A stretch of DNA of 64,000 nt, from positions 1-64,000 of the forward strand of contig CAMSHF010000003.1 of assembly GCA_947058615.1 (NCBI GenBank), given 5' to 3'. The translations under genes were made by a program, and so were the position numbers. Position 1 is the stretch's first letter; each line of letters starts with the position of its first letter. The notes beneath the pieces are model-generated. The model was not told the origin of the DNA. It worked only from the letters and a program-made list of their open reading frames with translations, and ran no database searches. Source of the DNA: an uncultured Rickettsiella sp. Lineage in GTDB: Bacteria > Pseudomonadota > Gammaproteobacteria > Diplorickettsiales > Diplorickettsiaceae. Shown piece after piece: positions 9,982-20,088 of this stretch.

Positions 9982-10240
9982 TACGGTGCTATTGACATAA
10001 ACCCACTATTTCATGCTTCTAGTCGAGAAAATCGATAACAGATAAAAATCAGGGACTCGTATCCTTACGTTCTTTTCTATTTAAATTGTCTTTGAAACAG
10101 CACAATTCTTCTGCTTGAATTAACTCGTCCAAGCGATCAAATACGTTGACGTACAAGTTATCATCTACTAGTATTATTTTTTAAAAGCTTAACCACTACT
10201 AGGCTTTTATACTCATAAATAAAAAACCAAGGGATTTATA

Positions 10241-10723
10241 ATGAAATTTCATATCCACTGCTTGCTTTCTATTCTAGGTCTATCACTTTTAGTAGGTTGT
10301 GCATCGACTTTATCGCCCGACGTCTATACAACAAGTGGTGCCGATCAAATTCATCAGGTAGTAAAAGGTGTAGTAACTAGCAGTCGGGCTGTAAAAGTAA
10401 CTAGAAACGGGGACCTGGGTGTCGGAGGCATAGCAGGTGGTGCGTTAGGTGCTATCGCGGGATCTGAAATTGGCGGAGGAAAAGGTAGTTTAGCCACTGG
10501 CATAGGTGGAGCCTTATTAGGTGGGTTTGCAGGTCATCAAATCCAAAAAGGTCTTTCTACACAAACAGGGATTGAATATGTCGTTAGACTCAGAAATAAC
10601 TCATTAATCTCTGTTGTGCAAGCACCAACACCCCTCTTTAACCGTGGTCAACATGTGTTAGTACAATATGGTGTAGGTGGTCGTCCCCGTATCATTGCAG
10701 ATCCTGATTATTACGCACGTTAA
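10241..10723 (+). CDS. slyB: Outer-membrane glycine-zipper lipoprotein, SlyB/Pcp-like
   Basis: The 160-residue protein has a lipoprotein signal peptide with lipobox LVGC and the acylated cysteine at residue 20. A glycine-zipper segment follows (GGIAGGALGAIAGSEIGGG and GGALLGGFAGHQI), then a small C-terminal beta domain (YVVRLRNNSLISVVQ, GQHVLVQYG). This is the architecture of SlyB/Pcp/OmpA-like 17 kDa lipoproteins, which insert in the outer membrane and act in envelope integrity under stress. It is transcribed alone, followed by an MFS transporter after 65 bases. The symbol is by family resemblance. Confidence 0.85.
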   Translation: MKFHIHCLLSILGLSLLVGCASTLSPDVYTTSGADQIHQVVKGVVTSSRAVKVTRNGDLGVGGIAGGALGAIAGSEIGGGKGSLATGIGGALLGGFAGHQIQKGLSTQTGIEYVVRLRNNSLISVVQAPTPLFNRGQHVLVQYGVGGRPRIIADPDYYAR

Positions 10724-10788
10724 ACATTTTAAAAAATTGGCTTATTTGCTTGACTAAATTAAGGCGTTTTCTATTTATTTAGGAAAAA

Positions 10789-12069
10789 ATGTCTACGAAT
10801 AAACTCAGTAAACGCAATTTGTTTGCTACCTTATTATTGGGTTTCTCGTCAGGCTTACCATTGGCATTAACTTCGAGCACACTCCAAGCTTGGTTTACTG
10901 TCACTGAAGCCAGTCTGCTCACCATTGGGAGCCTAAGCCTAATCGGACAACCTTATGTATATAAGTTTTTATGGGCACCCCTACTCGATCGCTGGATTCC
11001 TCCTCTTTTAGGAAGACGCCGTGGTTGGATTATTTTAATTCAGCTGGTGTTGATAGTCGCTATTTTTGCTATGGCTTTAGCAAATCCACGTACCAGCGCT
11101 TCATTATTAATTGCGATAGCTTTTTTAGTTGCCTTTCTTTCAGCTTCTCAAGATATTGCCATTGACGCTTATCGAACAGACATACTTAAACCTAACGAAC
11201 GAGGCCTAGGAACCACGCTTTACAGTTGGGGTTATAGAGCCGCCATGCTCGTATCGGGTGCCTTAGCACTTGCGCTGGCGGAATATATCGGTTGGCGTAG
11301 CACTTATTTGCTCATGGCGGGTTTGATAGGCATAGGACTTTTTGGTGCCTGGTTTGGCGAAGAACCCTCTGATGAACAAGAAAAACGTCCGCCCAATTCC
11401 CTGCATGCTGCCATCGTTGACCCTTTTAAAGAATTCTTCAGTCGAAAATCAGCTTGGTTAATTTTGTTGTTTATTATTTTTTACAAATTCGGTGATGCGC
11501 TCAGTATTTCACTAACGACTCCGTTTTTAATTCGAGGTTTAGGCTTTTCTCTAACTACGGTTGCATTTGTCAATAAAATTGTCGGTTTTGCAGCCGCTAT
11601 GCTCGGACTTTTAGCCGGTGGTATTTTAATGGCGCGCATTAGTTTATTTCGTGCTTTGTTCTATTTTGGCGTTTTACAAGCGATAGCTATTTTAACGCTG
11701 CTTAAGCTCGCTCTTGTAGGGCATAACTATCATTGGTTGGTGCTTGCCATTTCAATTGACAATTTTTGTAATGCCATGGGCAGCATTGCCTTCGTCGCTT
11801 TATTAATGAGCTTATGCAATCACCGTTATACAGCAACGCAATTTGCTCTATTTTCAGCCTTAGCCGGCATAGGGCGGGTTTTCGTAGGTCCTTTGGCCGG
11901 TTTAATTGTTAGCCACTTTAATTGGCCACTCTTTTTTCTAGTATCGTTAGCCGCTTGTTTTCCTGGTTTAGGCTTACTTTGCTATTTACGTGGAAACTTT
12001 AACGGTAACCACGCTTCTCCCGCTGTTGTTGAAAACCCTTCTGAGAGCCCAGCTAAGCTAAAATCATAG
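10789..12069 (+). CDS. ampG: AmpG-family major facilitator transporter
   Basis: A 426-residue inner-membrane protein with about 12 hydrophobic segments. LLLGFSSGLPLALTSSTLQAWF near the N-terminus and the QPYVYKFLWAPLLDRW stretch are hallmarks of AmpG, the importer of anhydromuropeptides for peptidoglycan recycling. SASQDIAIDAYRTDIL is also conserved. The C-terminus is a short hydrophilic tail. Legionellales often carry several AmpG-like paralogues, so the substrate may differ from GlcNAc-anhydromuropeptide. The family call is firm, the exact substrate inferred. Confidence 0.85.
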   Translation: MSTNKLSKRNLFATLLLGFSSGLPLALTSSTLQAWFTVTEASLLTIGSLSLIGQPYVYKFLWAPLLDRWIPPLLGRRRGWIILIQLVLIVAIFAMALANPRTSASLLIAIAFLVAFLSASQDIAIDAYRTDILKPNERGLGTTLYSWGYRAAMLVSGALALALAEYIGWRSTYLLMAGLIGIGLFGAWFGEEPSDEQEKRPPNSLHAAIVDPFKEFFSRKSAWLILLFIIFYKFGDALSISLTTPFLIRGLGFSLTTVAFVNKIVGFAAAMLGLLAGGILMARISLFRALFYFGVLQAIAILTLLKLALVGHNYHWLVLAISIDNFCNAMGSIAFVALLMSLCNHRYTATQFALFSALAGIGRVFVGPLAGLIVSHFNWPLFFLVSLAACFPGLGLLCYLRGNFNGNHASPAVVENPSESPAKLKS

Positions 12070-12120
12070 TCTTATTGCCGGCTTACCTACATACTTACCA
12101 CTTCTGACGGAATAAGATGA

Positions 12121-12201
12121 GGGCTTGCAAAAAAATAGCAACTCAGCACCCGGCCCTTACGCAATGATGGAGTTTATGTCGCGCGTGTCTATTGCAAGCC
12201 C
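12121..12201. repeat. 10-bp perfect inverted repeat around the 3' end of the RNA ligase-like gene
   Basis: GGGCTTGCAA at 12121-12130 is repeated in inverted orientation as TTGCAAGCCC at 12192-12201, with 61 bases between. The right arm includes the last codons of the 873-residue protein gene. No T-tract follows, so it is not a standard terminator. It could be a long hairpin or a trace of recombination. Confidence 0.6.
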
Positions 12202-14810
12202 ATTTTCACACTAAGAACTTTTTCTGGCGCGTCTGAACGCCGTTTCAGCACTTCCGCTTCCTCTGTCTGAGTCGGTGCTGGTGTCAGTAGAAACAACGAT
12301 GTAGAACTGGTTGCGGGGATTGGAGGTTTAGACAAACCTGACGCTTCTTCGGAAGAAGATAAATACTTTATGCTAGATTCATTAGCTCTTTTATGAAGTA
12401 ATGTAATGTTATCATTTTCATTCAGCTGAAGTGTCTTTAAGATATCTTCTTTTTGCTTAGGTTTTATCTCATCTGGAATATCCTTAAAAATAAGGACGAT
12501 TTCAATTTCTTTTTTTAGCAGAGATTCTATAGAGCTTTTGAAAGTTTTATCTGAGATAGAAAAACTATCTTTTAGAATAAATGAGGGATCATCTTTTTTA
12601 ATGTTTTTAATTTCATTATCAGATAAGCTTTTGTTTTGAATTTCAGTCGAATTACGTAAGTTATTGATCACTGGGATATCTTTATATGCTTCATTTAACC
12701 TCTTAGGTTTTTGTTTACTATAAACAAGTGCCACTACAGTTGTATTGGCAAGCTTCTTGGGAGTACAGAACTTCTTTTTAGCTTCTGTTTTATTATAACA
12801 ATTAATAGACTGAACGCCGTTGTTTTCATTAACGCCTATTGCTTTAAAACATGATACGTCGAATAAAAAATAGCTAGATAAAAAAACATCCTGAACTTTC
12901 TTATCTTCTGGTTTATCTCCGTTTCCCCTCTCATCGCTTTCTTTAAATCTTTTAACGATCAAATAATTAAATAGTTGAGTAGAATTCACTACTTCTTCGG
13001 GAGAAAAGAGCTTATCAAGTTGAGTTTGATTCTCTTTAATTAGACTCTTATATTTTTGCTCTATATCATTAACGAGTAACTTAACAGCTTCTTCATTACA
13101 GTCTTTATTTAGCTCTTTAAGCTGATTGTTACACTCAGTAAGGAATGATTCTTTATCTTGGCTAAGTAGTGGCTCTAAATTTTTCTTAATTCCTTTCAGG
13201 AACTGATCAAGCGCTCTTTGGTATATTATCTTTTTCGGCCCTGTATCTCTAAGAGTATTTTCTACACTAAACCATGCTTCACGTTGTCCACGAGATATGG
13301 CATACACTGGCAATTTTACTTTCAGGGCTCTGCCTTTTTTCGTGAGTTTTTTTGAATTTTTAAGTGCATCACTCTCTATTTTATTTTGATTAGTCTCCGA
13401 TAAAGACGACGGACTAAGGGCAAGTATAAAACCACGCCCAATCTTTGCTTCTTGCTTTAAAGCCTTTGAATCGTTTTTCAGCTTCACATGAATACGATAA
13501 TCATCGCCATTTTTATAAACTTTAACGGAAATACACTTAGCTATATTAGATATATTAGATATATTAGTTTTGCTTCCTTCAGTTTCTATAAAAGGTTTAG
13601 CTAAATCCTGTATAAGATGCAAAGGGAGGGTTTTTTCTAAAGTTATAAATAGCTTTTTTAAATGGAAAAAGTCTTTTTTAAAGACCTGTTCAGATTTTTT
13701 AACAAGCTTAGCTAACTCTGGCTGGAATTTTTCTTTATACACTTCACTGTCTAAATTGCTGAATAATTTTATTAAGCCATTAGAGTTTAGGGGGTATTCT
13801 TCTTTTTCATTAACTTCAATCTTTTCTTTATTATCAAGTAATTTCCCTGTTTTATCAGGGACTCGTTCTTCCACTTTGTTGTTTTTTAAAATTTGTTTTA
13901 TCTCTTCCCAAAATTTATCCTTCGGACGCCCGTTTTGGGGAAAACTATCGTCGTATTTATTTTCATTATAAAAGGTTGACAATCGCTCCCCCATTTCCTC
14001 TAATTTTTTTAATGACTCCTTTTGAAAATTGGGTCCAACGTCCTTATTACCTTCTAAAAATACTGACATATCAACAATTGGATTGTAACTAGATTCGCAC
14101 TCAAATTCCCAAGCTACGACACCTTCAGCAAGATCGCCTTGAACCTCCTCGTGAGGAATATTGCCTGGAAAAAACTTTCCCTGATTACCTTCCACTATTT
14201 GCTTAAGCTTTTCCTTAAGTGCTAAAGTGTTTTTTAAATTTTCTACACCCAGTTCTCTTCTAAATTGATCGAGGTTACCAATCTTTTCATTTGTTTTAAA
14301 AAAATAATATTCCCCGTATGGCAAACCATGCTGATGACAGAACTTTATGAGCTCAGGTAGAGAGTAATTTCCGCCTCCTACTTCCAAAGCAGTAACACAA
14401 GTCACGGCAAAATAAGCAAGCTTTGGTATTTGAGCATGATCCCCTAAAAAACGAGGGCAAACCAGCTCCAAACCCAGACTGAGTCGATTTTCTTTAAGAA
14501 AACTAAGCAATGTGGGGCCTTTATCACCCATCCAAGTGTCAAACAATAAACGTGCTGTGTTTGTGAATTTTGGATCGGCTGCATTTTTAGTAGAAAAAGA
14601 ACCATCTGATCCTATTAAGATAAGCGAGCCTGAGTGTTTAATGCCTGCAAAAATATACGAATTCGCTTTTCCTTGCGATGGGGAACTTTCTTGCGTACTT
14701 GGATTGGCAGCTTTTGTATAAAATTCAGCTATTACGGACAGCTTTAGAGGTTGAGCTGTCGCGCCCGCGAAACTCGTCGATTGTTCTTGTTCTGAGTTGG
14801 AACTTAACAT
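12189..14810 (-). CDS. Eukaryote-type (plant/fungal tRNA ligase-like) RNA ligase domain protein, candidate effector
   Basis: 873 residues. After a Ser/Thr/Gln-rich leader (1-50), I see an ordered set of nucleotidyltransferase motifs. IKHSG has Lys58 as candidate AMP-acceptor (motif I, KxxG). GLELV with Glu115 is followed by LGDHAQIPKLAYFAVT (motif III region), then YSLPELIKFCHQHGLP, and VQGDLAEGVVAWEFE with Glu229-Gly230 (motif IV). YRIHVKLK (438-445) and IGRGFILALS (457-466) come next, then LKVKLPVYAISRG with Lys497 and Lys499 (motif V). From memory, the same segments occur in the same order in the ligase half of plant RNL and fungal Trl1 tRNA-splicing ligases. No P-loop kinase or 2H phosphodiesterase follows. 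Residues 530-850 are Lys/Glu-rich and unrecognised, and the tail is Pro/Thr then basic. GAGG lies 7 bases before the ATG. It is a lone gene between ampG and groES. The ligase call is inference from motifs; activity and secretion are untested. Confidence 0.65.
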   Translation of the reverse strand: MLSSNSEQEQSTSFAGATAQPLKLSVIAEFYTKAANPSTQESSPSQGKANSYIFAGIKHSGSLILIGSDGSFSTKNAADPKFTNTARLLFDTWMGDKGPTLLSFLKENRLSLGLELVCPRFLGDHAQIPKLAYFAVTCVTALEVGGGNYSLPELIKFCHQHGLPYGEYYFFKTNEKIGNLDQFRRELGVENLKNTLALKEKLKQIVEGNQGKFFPGNIPHEEVQGDLAEGVVAWEFECESSYNPIVDMSVFLEGNKDVGPNFQKESLKKLEEMGERLSTFYNENKYDDSFPQNGRPKDKFWEEIKQILKNNKVEERVPDKTGKLLDNKEKIEVNEKEEYPLNSNGLIKLFSNLDSEVYKEKFQPELAKLVKKSEQVFKKDFFHLKKLFITLEKTLPLHLIQDLAKPFIETEGSKTNISNISNIAKCISVKVYKNGDDYRIHVKLKNDSKALKQEAKIGRGFILALSPSSLSETNQNKIESDALKNSKKLTKKGRALKVKLPVYAISRGQREAWFSVENTLRDTGPKKIIYQRALDQFLKGIKKNLEPLLSQDKESFLTECNNQLKELNKDCNEEAVKLLVNDIEQKYKSLIKENQTQLDKLFSPEEVVNSTQLFNYLIVKRFKESDERGNGDKPEDKKVQDVFLSSYFLFDVSCFKAIGVNENNGVQSINCYNKTEAKKKFCTPKKLANTTVVALVYSKQKPKRLNEAYKDIPVINNLRNSTEIQNKSLSDNEIKNIKKDDPSFILKDSFSISDKTFKSSIESLLKKEIEIVLIFKDIPDEIKPKQKEDILKTLQLNENDNITLLHKRANESSIKYLSSSEEASGLSKPPIPATSSTSLFLLTPAPTQTEEAEVLKRRSDAPEKVLSVKMGLQ

Positions 14811-14916
14811 ACCTTTACCTCTTTTCTTATTAGTTTCATTAACCGATAGCCTTTATTAAAACATAAAAGTTAAATGCTGACTACACACACTAATCCTTTC
14901 ACTTTAACCTATCCGA

Positions 14917-14945
14917 CTTGAATTTTCTTAGCCTACTCCCCATAT
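14917..14945 (+). promoter_or_regulatory. Sigma-32 heat-shock promoter of groESL
   Basis: CTTGAA at 14917-14922 matches the sigma-32 -35 element. CCCCATAT at 14938-14945 is a full match to the -10 consensus CCCCATnT, with a 15-base gap. It lies about 125 bases upstream of groES. No CIRCE inverted repeat was seen. Heat-shock control by RpoH is therefore expected. Confidence 0.85.
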
Positions 14946-15069
14946 AAGGTAGTGTTGGTGTGATAAAGTAAATTCATTGTGTGCTTTATCCAACATCGTT
15001 AAGATTAGCCCCCAACTGGGAGTTAATTAATATCCTCATTTTGATAGTAATTCTTAAGGAGAACTCTGC

Positions 15070-15390
15070 ATGAGTGTTGCATTAGAAAAACCTTTAGTTG
15101 AGCATCTGGTCCCTATGAACGATCGCATTCTTGTTAAACGCGATGAAGAAGAAGAAAAATCCATGGGTGGCATTGTTATTCCAGACACAGCCAAAGAAAA
15201 ACCCGTTAGAGGGACAGTCATCGCTGTAGGGAATGGTAAACGTTTGAAATCAGGTCAAATTCAGGCTCTAAGCATTAAAGTAGGCGATAAACTATATTTT
15301 GGTAAGTATAGTGGAACTGAAATCAAACTAGACGGCAAAGAATATCTCATTATGCGTGAAGATGATGTTCTGGCATTAATCAAAGATTAA
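15070..15390 (+). CDS. groES: Co-chaperonin GroES (10 kDa)
   Basis: Heptameric lid of the GroEL chamber. The 106-residue sequence has the [20 protein letters not shown] start region, a mobile loop with [13 protein letters not shown], and the terminal [16 protein letters not shown] strand. It carries about ten extra N-terminal residues ([13 protein letters not shown]) compared with the usual 96-97. The start is supported by AAGGAG at 15056-15061, eight bases before the ATG. It forms an operon with groEL behind a sigma-32 promoter. Confidence 0.98.
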   Translation: MSVALEKPLVEHLVPMNDRILVKRDEEEEKSMGGIVIPDTAKEKPVRGTVIAVGNGKRLKSGQIQALSIKVGDKLYFGKYSGTEIKLDGKEYLIMREDDVLALIKD

Positions 15391-15430
15391 TCACAATTTT
15401 AACCTTTATATTTTTATTCAGAGGAATTAA

Positions 15431-17089
<1,659 letters not shown>

Positions 17090-17112
17090 AACCCTCCCCG
17101 TTTTATCCCGTA

Positions 17113-17145
17113 AAAAACCCCGCAATAGCGGGGTTTTTCTTTTTC
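17113..17145 (+). terminator. Rho-independent terminator of groESL
   Basis: A perfect 11-bp stem (17113-17123 with 17128-17138; core CCCCGC/GCGGGG) with AATA loop runs into a T-rich tract. It begins 23 bases after the groEL stop codon. Confidence 0.95.
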
Positions 17146-17207
17146 TATGAATTAAAGCTACACTTACGAAAAGAGTAAAATGATATCCTAGAAGAGGAAT
17201 TATTTTT

Positions 17208-18119
17208 ATGTTTAGTCGTATATTATTATTTTTAGGCACTAATATTTTAGTTATTGTGACTATTTCTATAGTAACTAACTTATTAGGTCTACATAGCTAT
17301 CTCACCTCTCATGGAATTAATTACCTATCCTTAGCTATTTTTTGTGCATTATGGGGAACAGCAGGGGCCTTTATTTCACTTTTCACTTCAAAATTTATTG
17401 CAAAAAAAAGTATGGATTTAAAAGTTATTGATCCTAATGCTGCCATGGGTGAAGAGAAAAATATCCTTGATGTTATCCATAACTTAGCACGCAAAGCGGG
17501 ATTAAAGGTTTTACCTGAAGTAGGAATTTACAATTCACCTGAACTGAATGCTTTTGCGACAGGCCCCACTAAAAATAATTCTTTAGTAGCTGTTTCTAGC
17601 AGTTTACTGGAAAAGATGAACCCCGCTGAAATTGAAGGTGTACTAGGGCATGAAATCACTCATATCACTAATGGAGATATGGTTACCATGACGCTTATAT
17701 TAGGCATAATTAATGCGTTTGCCCTTTTTTTATCACGCATCGTAGCCTATGTGATTTCTGTAGGCGCGGCTGGGCGTAATAATGATGAAGGATCGATAAG
17801 TGGCCCTGGGCCGATGTTTTTTATGCTATCGATGGTATTTGATATCCTCTTTACATTTTTAGGCAGTATTTTAGTGGCTGCTTTTTCCAGACATCGCGAA
17901 TACCGAGCGGACAAAGGCGGTGCTTTGTTAGCAGGTCGCGACAAAATGATTGAAGCACTACAAGCCTTACAAAAAGCAATGGAACCCGAAGATACGCGCG
18001 CTCCTTCCTTGTCGACTTTAAAAATATCACATAAGAGCGGTGGTTTTAGGGCTTTATTTTCAAGCCATCCACCCTTGGAATTACGCATCGAACGATTAAA
18101 AAAGGAGAATAACAATTAG
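17208..18119 (+). CDS. htpX: Membrane zinc metalloprotease HtpX
   Basis: Inner-membrane M48 protease that degrades misfolded membrane proteins under envelope stress. It has two N-terminal membrane segments (about 4-25 and 39-60) and the zinc motif HEITH at residues 148-152 after EIEGVLG. Two further membrane segments come next, then the SRHREYRADKGGA motif that supplies the third zinc ligand. SSHPPLELRIERL near the end is also typical. Length 303 is close to the usual 290. AGAGGAAT precedes the start. It lies behind the groESL terminator, so it needs its own promoter. It ends 13 bases before the convergent fad operon. Confidence 0.95.
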   Translation: MFSRILLFLGTNILVIVTISIVTNLLGLHSYLTSHGINYLSLAIFCALWGTAGAFISLFTSKFIAKKSMDLKVIDPNAAMGEEKNILDVIHNLARKAGLKVLPEVGIYNSPELNAFATGPTKNNSLVAVSSSLLEKMNPAEIEGVLGHEITHITNGDMVTMTLILGIINAFALFLSRIVAYVISVGAAGRNNDEGSISGPGPMFFMLSMVFDILFTFLGSILVAAFSRHREYRADKGGALLAGRDKMIEALQALQKAMEPEDTRAPSLSTLKISHKSGGFRALFSSHPPLELRIERLKKENNN

Positions 18120-18132
18120 CTTATATAATAGT

Positions 18133-20088
18133 TTACAAGTCACCTTGTTCCTTTGCGTATTGCATCAAACCACCACGGAAAGGAGCAAATCCTGCCCCAA
18201 ATATAACTCCAGCATCAATTAAATCGCTATCTGCAACTACTTTTTCTTCTAAACACTTTTTAGCTTCTGTAATCATTGGCTGAATTAAACGCTTCACTAA
18301 GTCGGTAGGTATTTTATAATCTTCAGGAATCTTTTCTTTAATCGGTTTTCCTTTTTTATAACAATAAAATCCTCTGCCTGCTTTTCGTCCTAGATCTTTG
18401 TTAGCTACCCTCTTCTCTAAGCCTTCAGGAATAACACTCCCTAAGGATTGACTTAGAATTTTAGCGACAGCTAAGCAAATATCGAGACCTACGGTATCTG
18501 CCAACTCTAGCGGCCCCATTGGCATTCCAAAATCTACAGCCGCTTTATCTATAACAGTTGCAGATACCCCGGTTTGCAGCAATAACACGGATTGCATTAA
18601 ATAAGGCATTAATAAACGATTGACCAAAAATCCAGGAGCGCTTTTAACAGGGAGAGGTAAACGGTTAATTTGATGAACAAATGCTAAGCCTTTCTCTATA
18701 TTCTCTGGAATGCTAATAGCAGATTGCACAACCTCTACCAAAGGCATTTTAGCAACCGGATTAAAAAAATGTAATCCGATTAAGCGTTCAGGCTGCTGCA
18801 ATGCTTGCTGGATATCTTCTAAAACAATACTTGACGTATTGGTTGCAAATAGTGCATCCGATTTAATTTGGGACTCTAACTGCCGAAATAAATCTTGCTT
18901 AACCGTTAAATCCTCAAATATCGCTTCAATAATAATGTCCGCTCCACGTATACCATAACCTTCTAAATCAGGAACTAACCTATCCATTGCCGCTTGAATA
19001 GCACGTGATGTTTTTAATTGTTTTTTGAACAATTCGTAAGCTCTCGTCATAGCCGGAGCGATATATTTTGCTTCACGATCCTGTAGGGTGACATAAAATC
19101 CTTGTAAAGCGCACCAAGCAGCAATATCTCCTCCCATAGTTCCGGCACCTATAACATGAACCTGTTTAAAACGTGTAAGATCCTTTTTTCCTAATTTTTT
19201 TAAGCGCTCTTTTAAAAAAAAGACTCTAATTAAATGCTTTGCTGTAGGAGTCAGTGCTAATTCACTTAGAGACTCTGCTTCATGTAAAAATGCTTGGTTA
19301 CTAATACCATACTGTTTCCAAAGATGCAGTGCGGCATAAGGAGCAGGATAATGTTTTGGATTAACCTTGAGACTTAACCGACGCTGTATAATGGGGGCAA
19401 TAACATTTCGCATCCAGTGGTAATTCGTTATTTTCTTCCAAGTTAATGAAAAAAAAGAATTATTTTTTTTCATTAACTCTAATGCGTAAAACAAAGCAGC
19501 CCGTTTAGCTTGTCGTAATGGCACGCACTTGTTAATTAAACCAAATTGAGTGGCTACATAAGGTGAAATGGTCTTCCCTGTTAAAATTAAATCTAAAGCT
19601 GAAGGCCCTCCTAACAAGCGTGGCAAACGCACGGTCCCTCCCCAACCTGGATGAATACCCAGTAAAACCTCAGGTAAACCTAAACGGGTTTTATTATCAT
19701 CAATAGCAATACGGTAATCACAAGCAAGCGCAAGTTCTAAACCTCCTCCTAAACATAAACCATTAATTAAAGCTACTGTCGAAATCTTAAGTGCAGCCAA
19801 CTCATCAAATATCTTTTGACCTTGCTTAATAAACTCAGCAATCTCTTCCTTAGTTTTTAATTGGCTAATCGCCTCGATATCAGCACCTAGTATGAAACCA
19901 TTTTTTTTATCTGAGGTAATGATTAAACCTTGTATCGATTTATTATGCGCTATTTCTCTTATAATCGAACTTAATTCTGCTAATACTTTTTTATCTAAGT
20001 TATTGCTGGAGCTATTTTTTTTATCCAAATACAGCCATAAAATGGGTCCTTTTTTCTGGAGTCGCCAATTTAAATAATCTATTTTCAT
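18133..20088 (-). CDS. fadJ: Fatty-acid oxidation multifunctional protein: enoyl-CoA hydratase / 3-hydroxyacyl-CoA dehydrogenase
   Basis: Catalyses hydration and then NAD-dependent oxidation in beta-oxidation. The N-terminal crotonase domain contains NGLCLGGGLELALACDYRIA (oxyanion hole and first glutamate) and LPEVLLGIHPGWGGT (second glutamate). The dehydrogenase domain begins with VIGAGTMGGDIAAW and has the GLHFFNPVAKMPLVEVV signature, followed by the second helical domain through GAGFAPFRGG. At 651 residues it is shorter than E. coli FadB/FadJ (714-729) and stops soon after FRGG. It overlaps the upstream thiolase gene by one base and is the last gene of the fadE-thiolase-fadJ operon. FadB versus FadJ is not decided by sequence alone. 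Confidence 0.92.
   Translation of the reverse strand: MKIDYLNWRLQKKGPILWLYLDKKNSSSNNLDKKVLAELSSIIREIAHNKSIQGLIITSDKKNGFILGADIEAISQLKTKEEIAEFIKQGQKIFDELAALKISTVALINGLCLGGGLELALACDYRIAIDDNKTRLGLPEVLLGIHPGWGGTVRLPRLLGGPSALDLILTGKTISPYVATQFGLINKCVPLRQAKRAALFYALELMKKNNSFFSLTWKKITNYHWMRNVIAPIIQRRLSLKVNPKHYPAPYAALHLWKQYGISNQAFLHEAESLSELALTPTAKHLIRVFFLKERLKKLGKKDLTRFKQVHVIGAGTMGGDIAAWCALQGFYVTLQDREAKYIAPAMTRAYELFKKQLKTSRAIQAAMDRLVPDLEGYGIRGADIIIEAIFEDLTVKQDLFRQLESQIKSDALFATNTSSIVLEDIQQALQQPERLIGLHFFNPVAKMPLVEVVQSAISIPENIEKGLAFVHQINRLPLPVKSAPGFLVNRLLMPYLMQSVLLLQTGVSATVIDKAAVDFGMPMGPLELADTVGLDICLAVAKILSQSLGSVIPEGLEKRVANKDLGRKAGRGFYCYKKGKPIKEKIPEDYKIPTDLVKRLIQPMITEAKKCLEEKVVADSDLIDAGVIFGAGFAPFRGGLMQYAKEQGDL

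Noticed and set aside
14823-14850. PmrA-box-like TTAAT...CTAAT upstream of the RNA ligase-like gene
   Set aside because: Half-sites are spaced 9 rather than 11 bases and match poorly; in AT-rich DNA this is expected by chance.
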